DNA of 5,900 nt from Desulfuromonadales bacterium (GTDB taxonomy: Bacteria; Desulfobacterota; Desulfuromonadia; Desulfuromonadales; BM103): positions 1 through 5,900 of the forward strand of contig JAUWTX010000146.1 of the NCBI GenBank assembly GCA_030614505.1. The letters are read 5' to 3'. The position numbers were made by a program, and so were the translations under genes. Under the pieces are notes generated by a model, which was not told the origin of the DNA, did no database searches, and saw nothing but the letters and a program-made list of their open reading frames with translations. This document shows, one piece after another, positions 1 to 5,818 of the stretch. The first letter of the stretch is position 1; the number at the start of each line of letters is the position of its first letter.

Positions 1-157
1 CGAGACAACGCATCGCCGGTTCAGTTCGCGAGCCGAGAGCACTGAACACTTTAGCGTAGCGCAGCACTTCAAATATCGCCACCAACGGCACGACTATGAT
101 CACCAGTTTGCCACATAGCATCAGCGCGCCGAGACAGGCATCAAAAAACACCGTCAT
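1..157 (-). CDS. Gate-domain (nucleoside recognition) membrane protein, second of a pair, 3' part outside window
   Basis: Partial gene: only the first 52 codons are inside the window and the reading frame stays open to the left edge. I translated it by hand; it begins MTVFFDACLGALMLCGKLV and continues as a hydrophobic segment rich in Val, Ile and Leu (residues about 9-33), then EVLRYAKVF. This pattern, an amphipathic start followed by a membrane helix with a VVPL core and an 'E-x-LR' turn, resembles the N-terminus of small Gate-domain proteins (SpmA/SpmB and nucleoside-recognition families). Its ATG lies inside the stop codon of the upstream gene (ATGA), and the preceding minus-strand sequence is G-rich (GGGGGTGG), a possible ribosome binding site, so it is probably translated by coupling to its neighbour. 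Inner-membrane location is inferred. The transported or recognised substrate is unknown for this family, and the name 'nucleoside recognition' should not be read as a demonstrated function. Confidence 0.72.
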   Translation of the reverse strand, partial: MTVFFDACLGALMLCGKLVIIVVPLVAIFEVLRYAKVFSALGSRTEPAMRCL

Positions 158-618
158 CCCGCCACCCCCAATGCCTGCAGACCCATCATCAACCACCCGG
201 CCACCGCCGCAAGCAGGATTCGGAAGAAGGTCAACACCCCACCACGGGCACCGGTACTGCTCAGCACACCACCTTCGAGAACCAGGTTGTGTGCAATTCC
301 CATCATGACGCCACACTGGGTGACTTGCCACGGCGTCAGATCAAGAGGCGCCAGGATCGCAATCGCCGCGTAAAGATTGACCAGGGCTGCGGCGATAAAT
401 GCAAAAGCCGTCGCGCCAGGAAGACCGAACAAGCTCATGAAAGGTGCACACCATGTACCCAGGCTATCGAGCAAACCATACGCTTTACATAGATCGACAA
501 TAATGTAGAGTGGCAGGACAAACTTGATCATTTTAAAAACAGTCCACCACCCTTCAACTACTCCGCGACGAAGGCGCTGCGATATAGGCGGGATCTGTTC
601 TTTCCCTGTTATTTCCAT
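154..618 (-). CDS. Gate-domain (nucleoside recognition) membrane protein, first of a pair
   Basis: A 154-residue hydrophobic protein with four likely membrane stretches: about 25-49, 59-91, 99-118 and 127-152. Two family-like signatures are visible: an ALVNLYAAIA segment (residues 77-87) and AHNLVLEGGVLSSTGARGG (109-127). In the second, His110, Asn111 and Glu115 followed by a TGAR turn match the conserved H-x-x-x-x-E and TGAR pattern I associate with Gate-domain proteins of the SpmA/SpmB, nucleoside-recognition and FeoB-gate type. The length fits a half-size family member. The ATG at 618 has only a weak upstream GAGAG about 10 nt away on the minus strand. The gene overlaps its partner by 4 bp (ATGA), suggesting that the two half-proteins are made in step and assemble together in the inner membrane. 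No convincing promoter for it was found in the 50-bp spacer. Family assignment is fairly secure; the substrate is unknown. Confidence 0.8.
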   Translation of the reverse strand: MEITGKEQIPPISQRLRRGVVEGWWTVFKMIKFVLPLYIIVDLCKAYGLLDSLGTWCAPFMSLFGLPGATAFAFIAAALVNLYAAIAILAPLDLTPWQVTQCGVMMGIAHNLVLEGGVLSSTGARGGVLTFFRILLAAVAGWLMMGLQALGVAG

Positions 619-640
619 ATTTTAATTGCTCTCGGTGCAG

Positions 641-669
641 TTGACATATCACTAGTCCAGACCTATAGT
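641..669 (+). promoter_or_regulatory. Sigma-70-type promoter for the LpxH-like gene
   Basis: A perfect -35 hexamer TTGACA (641-646) is followed by exactly 17 bp and then TATAGT (664-669), one mismatch from the -10 consensus TATAAT. The predicted transcription start, seven bases past the -10, is 676 or 677, which is the A of the preferred ATG. Transcription would therefore give a leaderless or one-base-leader mRNA. No Shine-Dalgarno-like sequence precedes the ATG, which agrees with this. The promoter lies in the spacer between divergently oriented genes. Confidence 0.72.
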
Positions 670-676
670 GACGCCC

Positions 677-1417
677 ATGAGAGCACTCTTTCTCGCAGAC
701 GCACACCTTTGCAAGCCTTCTGACCCGAATTACCGAACCCTGCTGGCCTTTCTGAAGGAGCAGTGCGGCAAAACGGACCTGTTGGTCCTGCTCGGTGATA
801 TTTTCGAGTTCTGGATCGGCAAAGAAACCGTGTCCGATGACTACGCCCCCTTAATTGATGCCTTCGAACACATGTACCAGCAGGGGACAAAGCTGGTTTA
901 TGTGGAGGGCAATCACGATTTCCACCTGGGACCTGTCTTTACCAGAAGGCTGAACTGTAAGGTTTTCCCGGACGGCGGGTGCATTGATCTTGACGGCAAA
1001 AAAATCTTCATTGCCCACGGCGACCTGGCCAACCCAGACGATGTCGGCTATCGTCGTCTGCGTAAGTTTCTGCGCAGCCGCTTGATTCGTTGCTTGCTCC
1101 GCATCGTGCCAAGCAAGCTGATTATGGCAATCGCTGTCCGGGGTAGCTACGAAAGCCGCAAAAATTCAGAGGAGAGACGACGCCGTTGGCCGGCCCGCAA
1201 AATTTTGAAGCCCTACGCAGAAGCAATCCTCGCTACCGGGCACCAAGCCGTTGTTACCGGTCACTATCACCAACCTTTTCACGAAAAACTGGGCGATGGA
1301 GAACTCATCGCCCTGGGTGATTGGATCACTCAATATTCCTACGCTGTCTATGAAGACCATGCCTTTACTTTGAAGAGTTATTCGACAGTTCCGGCCCCCA
1401 CTGACTCCGCAACCTGA
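677..1417 (+). CDS. LpxH-like UDP-2,3-diacylglucosamine diphosphatase (calcineurin-like metallophosphatase)
   Basis: Predicted to hydrolyse UDP-2,3-diacylglucosamine to lipid X plus UMP in lipid A synthesis, acting at the cytoplasmic face of the inner membrane. Numbered from the ATG at 677 (246 residues), the dimetal motifs are Asp8-x-His10, Gly-Asp41 in GDIFEFWIG, Asn79-His80-Asp81 in GNHDF, His114 in AHGD, and His196-x-His198 in GHYHQP. From memory these positions nearly coincide with those of E. coli LpxH, which supports both family and start. A basic, partly hydrophobic stretch (about 127-178) sits where LpxH has its acyl-chain cap, and LGDW plus SYAVYE near the end is family-like. A GTG at 668 opens the same frame three codons earlier but lies within the -10 hexamer, so I reject it. 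One difference: classical LpxH has GNRDF, while here the Arg is His. It may be an LpxH2-type enzyme or a relative with another substrate. The tail overlaps the opposing gene by 40 bp. Confidence 0.82.
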   Translation: MRALFLADAHLCKPSDPNYRTLLAFLKEQCGKTDLLVLLGDIFEFWIGKETVSDDYAPLIDAFEHMYQQGTKLVYVEGNHDFHLGPVFTRRLNCKVFPDGGCIDLDGKKIFIAHGDLANPDDVGYRRLRKFLRSRLIRCLLRIVPSKLIMAIAVRGSYESRKNSEERRRRWPARKILKPYAEAILATGHQAVVTGHYHQPFHEKLGDGELIALGDWITQYSYAVYEDHAFTLKSYSTVPAPTDSAT

Positions 1418-2760
1418 GCCTCATCATTTTCAACCTGCAACACCAGGTCCCGCAATGTCATACCATCCAGGGCCTGCTGCTCAGCCTCTTTCAACGCTTC
1501 AGCAACCCCTGCTATAACGCCGCGCTCATGGGTCTTGCGCAGATGACTGTAATCTGCGCCATCCACGGCCAGACCACGGATCACATCGTAAAGGCTGATC
1601 TTTTCCAGGGCCTGGGCGGGCTGGTAACCGGCATCATCAACGTTCTGCGCAGTGGCCACGACAAACCCAAGACGAGTCAGCTCATCCAGAATGGAGTGCA
1701 GCAGACGCGGCGGGACATCCAGATTTGACACCAGTTCCTCCTGCCCCAGCGCAGGCTTACCAAGATAAAAGCGACGGCCGATAAAAAGCAGAACCGTCAG
1801 GGCAATGAATTCGCGGCTGGCAAAATTTACCCGCGCACCACGGATATCCTGACGGATGGAACGCAGGTTCTGGGTGGCATAGGTCATCTCCAGACCAAGC
1901 AGAACAATCATCCAGGAGAGGTAAATCCAGACCATAAGGATTGGCAAGGCCGCCATGGTCCCATAAATTGCGTTGTAACGCGCCACACCAACCTGGAAAT
2001 TCAAATATCCCCACTGGCTGAGCTGCCAGAGCGTGCCACCGAAAACGCCACCGATCAAAGCTGCCCGTGGGCTGACCTTGACGTTCGGCATGAACAGGTA
2101 AAGCCCGGCAAAAACCAGCCACATCACCATGAACGGTAAAACTTCAAAAAGTGACAGTAATACCTCTCCAACGTATTGTTTCTCAAGTAGTGTCTGAACA
2201 AGCTGCTGACTTTCCAAAGTACTGGTCATGGAGATGGCCAGTGCCACGAGGATCGGGCCGATCGTCACAACCGAGAAATAATCGGTAAAACGTCGTAGCA
2301 GCGGCCGGGTCTCCTCGACCCCCCAGACTCTGTTGAATGATTTTTCGATATTTGAAAGCAAAGTCAATACGGTAATCACCAGAAGGATCAATCCGTAGGT
2401 GCCGAGACGTGCGACATTGGTGTTATTGATATATTCGACGATCTTGGTAACCGCCGCACTGCCACCAACTGCCAGCTGCTCAAGCAGCAGCGGTTCCAGC
2501 TCATTCTGGACTCCAAGCCACTTGAGAGCCGAAAACACCAGAGCCAGTAACGGCACCAGGGACAACAGGGTGGTAAAGGTCAGGGCCGAGGCGCGCAACA
2601 TACAACCATCGGCAATAAACCCACGCACGACCAGGGTCAGGATTTGCCCCTGGTTGAGCAGGAAACGCCGCCACCAGCGCCGATCTGCAGCGTCCATCTC
2701 CCAGAGGTCATGCTCCAGAAAAGTCCGGCTACGATCAATGAATGTGCGTAGTGTACTCAA
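1378..2760 (-). CDS. YihY/BrkB-family inner-membrane protein with C-terminal Rrf2-like winged-helix domain
   Basis: A 460-residue protein. Residues 1-300 match the YihY/BrkB family: a basic amphipathic start with HDLW, then RASALTFTTLLSLVPLLAL (56-74), a conserved NIEKSFNRVWGV segment (137-148), YLFMPNVKVSPRAALIGG (221-238) and YGTMAALPILMVWIYLSW (266-283). About six membrane helices are visible, near 54-84, 120-140, 160-182, 205-225, 233-255 and 270-295. The family was once called ribonuclease BN, but that activity belongs to another protein; the real role is unsettled. Residues about 315-445 form a soluble tail resembling an Rrf2-type winged helix (VPPRLLHSILDELTRLGFV, then GYQPAQALEKISLYDVIRGL, then MTLRDLV), with no cysteines. 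The start is TTG at 2760, preceded by GAGG five bases away; residues just after it already align with the family N-terminus. It is the last gene of the leftward unit, 72 bp after the second M16 gene. It ends inside the 3' end of the LpxH-like gene. Confidence 0.87.
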   Translation of the reverse strand: MSTLRTFIDRSRTFLEHDLWEMDAADRRWWRRFLLNQGQILTLVVRGFIADGCMLRASALTFTTLLSLVPLLALVFSALKWLGVQNELEPLLLEQLAVGGSAAVTKIVEYINNTNVARLGTYGLILLVITVLTLLSNIEKSFNRVWGVEETRPLLRRFTDYFSVVTIGPILVALAISMTSTLESQQLVQTLLEKQYVGEVLLSLFEVLPFMVMWLVFAGLYLFMPNVKVSPRAALIGGVFGGTLWQLSQWGYLNFQVGVARYNAIYGTMAALPILMVWIYLSWMIVLLGLEMTYATQNLRSIRQDIRGARVNFASREFIALTVLLFIGRRFYLGKPALGQEELVSNLDVPPRLLHSILDELTRLGFVVATAQNVDDAGYQPAQALEKISLYDVIRGLAVDGADYSHLRKTHERGVIAGVAEALKEAEQQALDGMTLRDLVLQVENDEAQVAESVGAGTVE

Positions 2761-2765
2761 GCATG

Positions 2766-2771
2766 CCTCAC
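2766..2771 (-). promoter_or_regulatory. Ribosome binding site deciding the TTG start of the YihY gene
   Basis: The minus strand reads GTGAGG here, ending five bases before the TTG at 2760. No in-frame ATG lies nearby upstream; an ATG at 2764-2762 is in another frame. The first internal Met codon (residue 22) would discard the conserved HDLW region. The TTG is therefore the best start. Confidence 0.55.
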
Positions 2772-2786
2772 AATCTGTCGGTGCAG

Positions 2787-2855
2787 TGCATTCAGGTCAA
2801 CTTCAACATTTAATCCAGGTTGACATCGGCAGTTAATCCAGATCAACGTCAACAA
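2787..2855. repeat. Degenerate 23-bp tandem repeat, three copies
   Basis: Three consecutive 23-bp units at 2787-2809, 2810-2832 and 2833-2855 (plus strand). By hand alignment, units 1 and 3 agree at 17 of 23 positions, units 2 and 3 at 16, and units 1 and 2 at 14. Shared core elements are TTAATCCAG (identical in units 2 and 3) and GRTCAACNTCAAC (units 1 and 3). Unit 3 encodes the last codons and stop of the second M16 protein; units 1 and 2 fill most of the gap before the YihY gene. The neighbouring 23-bp blocks on either side show no clear similarity. It may be remnant duplication or a set of binding sites. Confidence 0.6.
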
Positions 2856-4278
2856 CAGGCAGTCCAAACTGCCCAAGGTCATCACTGAATTCTTTCGAAT
2901 TGCCGACCAGAACAATCTGCTGCCGGGAAATATCAATAAATTCACGCGCCGCCCGTTGTACATCGACTGCCGTGACGGCAGCGATCCGATCACGATAACC
3001 AGCCAGGTAATCCTTCGGGTAACCGAAAAAAGCCATGGTCATTTGTCGGCTGACCACCGAATGGGTATTCTCGAAACCAAACACGAAAGAGTTGATCTGA
3101 CTCTCTTTCGCCAACTGCAACTCCTCTTCGGTCACCTGATTATCTCTTAAATCTACCATAATTTCCCGCGTCAGGCTGATTGCCGGGGCCACGGTGACAT
3201 TCTTGGTTTCCGTTCCGGCCAGGAAAGGACCGGGCAGACGCCGACCAACCTGAAAGTAGGAATAGGCCGAATAGGCCAGGCCGCGGTTCGAACGGATCTC
3301 ACGCATCATGCGGGAGTTGAAACCACCGCCACCGAGTATGTAGTTAAGAACGCGGACAGCATACTGGTCAGGATGATCCTTGGTCAGGCCCAGATCGCCG
3401 ATCACAATCGTGGTCTGCGACAAGTCTTTGGTTGCTACCTGAATCGAACCTGACTCTGGTCGAGTAATCGGCGAGAGTTGTTGTTCCGGCACATCTCGCT
3501 GGACCCAGCTGCCGAAGTTCTCCTTAAGAACTCGTAAAAGATTCTCTCGGTCAAAGTCACCGGAGACAGCTATCCAGAGATTGTTCGGGGCAAAATACGT
3601 CTGATGAAAATCAACCAGATCCTGCCTCGTAATTGCTGCCAGAGTTTCCTGGGTTGGTGAATAACCAAGGGAGTGATCCGGATAGAGAGCCGCCATCAAC
3701 AAACGCCTTGAGATTGCACCAGGGCTGTCATTCTGGCGGCGCACATGTTCCTGGGCTTGCAGTCGTGCCAGTTCAAGTCGCTCCGATGCGAACAGCGGTC
3801 TGCGCAGCAGATCGTCCAGCACGGCCACACCCTGTTCCATATCCTCCGAACGCAAGGAAAGGTCCAGTTGTGCACTATAGGGCCCCATGCTGGCACTCAG
3901 ATTGGCAGCCAGGTGGTCAAGATACTCGTCCAGCTCTTCAGGGGTCCGGTCTCCGGCTCCACCTGTACGCCAGGTGCTGCCGAACAATCCAGCAAAGCCG
4001 GTTTTGTCTTCCGGAGTGGTCATGCCCCCCGAACCGATCATGGCAGTCATCTGCACCAGTGGGAGCTCACTGTCCTCTTTGAGAAAAAGACGAATGCCGT
4101 TGGCAAGCACCAGCGTCTCTACTTCAGGCAGCTGGAAATCCAGGGCGGGATAGTGAAGCTGATCAGGATGTTCAGGCAATGGTGCCGCACAGCCAACAAG
4201 AAGCACCAGAGCGGTGAGAGCTACCAGTTTTGCAAAAAAGCACGGGAGGACAACGCGAAGATAACGAGAGAAAATCAT
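2833..4278 (-). CDS. M16 peptidase-family lipoprotein, non-zinc subunit with Arg/Tyr pair
   Basis: A 481-residue protein, the expected size for an M16B subunit. It starts with a basic N-terminus, a hydrophobic core and a lipobox LVGC with Cys30, so it is a predicted lipoprotein; Ala at +2 suggests outer-membrane sorting. The M16 fold is evident from the N-terminal half (LANGIRLFLKE at 58-68; LYPDHSLGYSP at 198-208; TYFAPNNLWIAVSGDF at 227-242) and C-terminal half (LNYILGGGGFNSRM at 311-324). The zinc motif HxxEH is destroyed: the aligned positions are Gly97, Gly100 and Ser101. It keeps RSNRGLAY (329-336), where Arg329 and Tyr336 have the spacing of the substrate-binding R/Y pair of M16 enzymes. 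It is therefore probably the non-catalytic, substrate-gripping partner of the adjacent zinc subunit, working in the periplasm. The ATG overlaps the upstream stop codon (ATGA), and GAGAGGA nine bases upstream gives a good ribosome site, so translation is coupled. Substrate unknown. Confidence 0.9.
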   Translation of the reverse strand: MIFSRYLRVVLPCFFAKLVALTALVLLVGCAAPLPEHPDQLHYPALDFQLPEVETLVLANGIRLFLKEDSELPLVQMTAMIGSGGMTTPEDKTGFAGLFGSTWRTGGAGDRTPEELDEYLDHLAANLSASMGPYSAQLDLSLRSEDMEQGVAVLDDLLRRPLFASERLELARLQAQEHVRRQNDSPGAISRRLLMAALYPDHSLGYSPTQETLAAITRQDLVDFHQTYFAPNNLWIAVSGDFDRENLLRVLKENFGSWVQRDVPEQQLSPITRPESGSIQVATKDLSQTTIVIGDLGLTKDHPDQYAVRVLNYILGGGGFNSRMMREIRSNRGLAYSAYSYFQVGRRLPGPFLAGTETKNVTVAPAISLTREIMVDLRDNQVTEEELQLAKESQINSFVFGFENTHSVVSRQMTMAFFGYPKDYLAGYRDRIAAVTAVDVQRAAREFIDISRQQIVLVGNSKEFSDDLGQFGLPVVDVDLD

Positions 4279-5762
4279 ATGGATTCATCCTCTCTCTTCA
4301 GAACAACAACGGTGCGATTGGCCGAAGTAAAGTAATTATTGGCAACCTCTTTGATGTCTTCGGCAGAGAGTTTGTCAATCTCCGCAGCATAAGTGACCAG
4401 GTAACGCCAGTCTCCCCCAAGGGACTGATAGCTGGTCAACAACCTGGCCAGTCCTGAGTTACTCCTGAGCCGCCGCAACTGATCGGTCACCAGCCGGTTC
4501 CTGACTTTGGTCAGTTCAGTCTCATCGACAAGTTCCTTCTTGAGTTTGTCAAGCTCGGCATAAATGGCAGCTTCCAGTTCATCGGTCGTATGCGGATGAC
4601 GAGGAATAGCATCAATGACAAACAGGTTGGGGTAACGCGACCCCGGCGCCCCGTAGACTGAAACTGAAGTTGCCAATTGCTGTTCTTCCACCAACGAGCG
4701 GTAGAGTCGCGATGTGCGTCCGCTGCCGAGAATCTGGTCGATCAGATCAAAAACATAGTCGTCCTTCTGCGGCATGGTCGGTTTGTGATAGGCAATTGCC
4801 AGGCGCGGCTCGGCGTCAAAGATATCGACAATCCGTTTTTCACCATTTTGTTCAGGCTCCACTGAAGAAACTATGGGAACCGGGGTACCTGGTGCAATGT
4901 CACCAAAATAACGATCCACCAAAGCGATAGCATCTGCCGCCTTGATATCTCCGACCAAGGCAATCACGGTGTTCACTGGAGCATAATATTTTTGCAGGAA
5001 CTCGCGGGCTTTTTGCGGACTCAGGTTGGCGATATCCGAGTGCCAGCCAATGATCGGATTGCGATAGGGATGCACGTTGAAAGCATTGTTCACCATGCTC
5101 TCGTAATGCCGACGGCGCGGGTTAGTATCGTATGAACGGCGTCGTTCCTCGTGAATCACATCCCGTTCGGTGTAGAACTCCCGTAGTATGGGGTTCTTCA
5201 TCCGGTCAGATTCGATCAACGCCCAGAGCTCCATCTTATTTGACGGCAGGGAAATCAGGTAGGTGGTCAGATCCTTACTGGTAAAGGCATTGTACCCGGA
5301 GCCACCATTTTCAGAATAAATATTGGAGAAGACATCCTTGACCACGTACTGCTTATGCTCTGCCTGGAGATCGACCAATTCCTTTTCGAGGGCAGCAATC
5401 TGTGACGGGTCTGCACCGACCTGAAGACGCAGAGCATCCAGCTTGCTGCCGACCCTTTCGATCTCCTCGAGGATTGGTTTTTCTTTGACATAATCGGTTG
5501 TCCCAAGGGTTTTGGTTCCTTTGAACAACATGTGCTCAAGAAGATGAGCAACTCCGCGGGTTTCGCTGGTCTCATGTACTGAGCCGACGCCGATGGTGAT
5601 ATAGGCTGAAACAACAGGCGTATCATGTCGTTCAACCACCATGAGTTTCAAACCGTTGGCAAACGAATGTTCAATAACCTTCTCTTCAAGGGTGCTGCTA
5701 GCCAGAGCCGTTCCTGTAAAACAGAGTAAAAGTAAACCTAACAAACAATACAATCGTTTCAT
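4275..5762 (-). CDS. M16 zinc metallopeptidase, catalytic subunit, periplasmic
   Basis: A 495-residue protein counted from the ATG at 5762. A Sec signal peptide (KR, then a Leu-rich core, then ALA before SS at about residue 21) points to the periplasm. The inverted zinc motif is present: His73-Leu-Leu-Glu76-His77 in AHLLEHMLFKGT, with the distal ligand probably Glu206 in TERDVIHEERRR. The SGYNAFTSKDLTTY stretch (155-168) is the usual strand following the active site. Between them lies an extra charged helical segment (about 93-141, PILEEIERV to AEHKQYV), so the His-to-Glu gap is 128 residues against the usual 76. The C-terminal M16 domain is present (FDLIDQILGSGRTSRLYRSL, 338-357), but the positions of the Arg/Tyr pair are Val358 and Thr365. 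It therefore likely needs the neighbouring lipoprotein to form a complete active site. An ATG at 5768 is in frame, but its AGGA is only two bases away; the ATG at 5762 has AGGA eight bases upstream. It is the first gene of the leftward unit. Substrate unknown. Confidence 0.93.
   Translation of the reverse strand: MKRLYCLLGLLLLCFTGTALASSTLEEKVIEHSFANGLKLMVVERHDTPVVSAYITIGVGSVHETSETRGVAHLLEHMLFKGTKTLGTTDYVKEKPILEEIERVGSKLDALRLQVGADPSQIAALEKELVDLQAEHKQYVVKDVFSNIYSENGGSGYNAFTSKDLTTYLISLPSNKMELWALIESDRMKNPILREFYTERDVIHEERRRSYDTNPRRRHYESMVNNAFNVHPYRNPIIGWHSDIANLSPQKAREFLQKYYAPVNTVIALVGDIKAADAIALVDRYFGDIAPGTPVPIVSSVEPEQNGEKRIVDIFDAEPRLAIAYHKPTMPQKDDYVFDLIDQILGSGRTSRLYRSLVEEQQLATSVSVYGAPGSRYPNLFVIDAIPRHPHTTDELEAAIYAELDKLKKELVDETELTKVRNRLVTDQLRRLRSNSGLARLLTSYQSLGGDWRYLVTYAAEIDKLSAEDIKEVANNYFTSANRTVVVLKREDESI
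4288..4294 (-). promoter_or_regulatory. Ribosome binding site for the M16 lipoprotein
   Basis: The minus strand reads GAGAGGA, nine bases before the ATG at 4278. It sits within the last codons of the upstream M16 gene (encoding the REDES tail). Together with the ATGA stop/start overlap it indicates re-initiation, or coupled translation of the two subunits in similar amounts. Confidence 0.6.
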
Positions 5763-5770
5763 TATCATTT

Positions 5771-5774
5771 TCCT
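5771..5774 (-). promoter_or_regulatory. Ribosome binding site deciding the start of the zinc M16 gene
   Basis: AGGA on the minus strand. It is eight bases before the ATG at 5762 but only two before the in-frame ATG at 5768, so it favours the downstream start. The protein then begins MKRLYCLLGLLLL, a typical signal peptide start. Confidence 0.55.
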
Positions 5775-5789
5775 GTCTAATTATTTGTA

Positions 5790-5818
5790 ACTATTCAGCA
5801 CAATAAAAAAGTTGTCAT
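5790..5818 (-). promoter_or_regulatory. Possible sigma-70 promoter for the M16-M16-YihY unit
   Basis: On the minus strand, ATGACA (5818-5813, one mismatch from TTGACA) is followed by 17 bp and AATAGT (5795-5790, two mismatches from TATAAT). Transcription would start near 5783, giving a leader of about 20 bases that includes the AGGA site. The -35 hexamer lies inside the end of the palindromic repeat at 5811-5889. The -10 match is only moderate, and the region is A/T-rich, so chance matches are easy. Confidence 0.3.

Noticed and set aside
619..640. Promoter for the leftward gate-protein genes in the divergent spacer
   Set aside because: Minus-strand candidates such as GATATG or TAAAAT have no acceptable -35 at 16-18 bp, so I do not call one.
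668..676. GTG start three codons upstream of the LpxH-like ATG
   Set aside because: The GTG overlaps the -10 hexamer of the promoter, would lie upstream of the predicted transcript start, and has no ribosome site.
1378..1440. Bidirectional rho-independent terminator between the convergent genes
   Set aside because: No GC-rich stem followed by a T-run is visible on either strand.
1757..2122. 121-residue minus-strand open frame within the YihY gene
   Set aside because: It is an out-of-frame shadow of a strongly supported membrane protein gene; composition is rich in Trp, Pro, His and Cys as typical of shadows.
2757..2993. 78-residue minus-strand open frame over the end of the M16 lipoprotein gene
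   Set aside because: It lies mostly inside the M16 gene in another frame, has no recognisable domain, and its end reads through the 23-bp repeat.
3745..4335. 196-residue plus-strand open frame antisense to the M16 genes
   Set aside because: It is antisense to a well-supported M16 gene, lacks a ribosome site and shows no family motif.
5267..5635. 122-residue minus-strand open frame inside the zinc M16 gene
   Set aside because: Shadow frame of the catalytic peptidase, very rich in Ser, Pro and Arg, with no domain.
5763..5768. ATG at 5768 as start of the zinc M16 gene
   Set aside because: It is in frame and possible, but the AGGA is only two bases away; the ATG at 5762 has ideal spacing. The difference is two residues of signal peptide.
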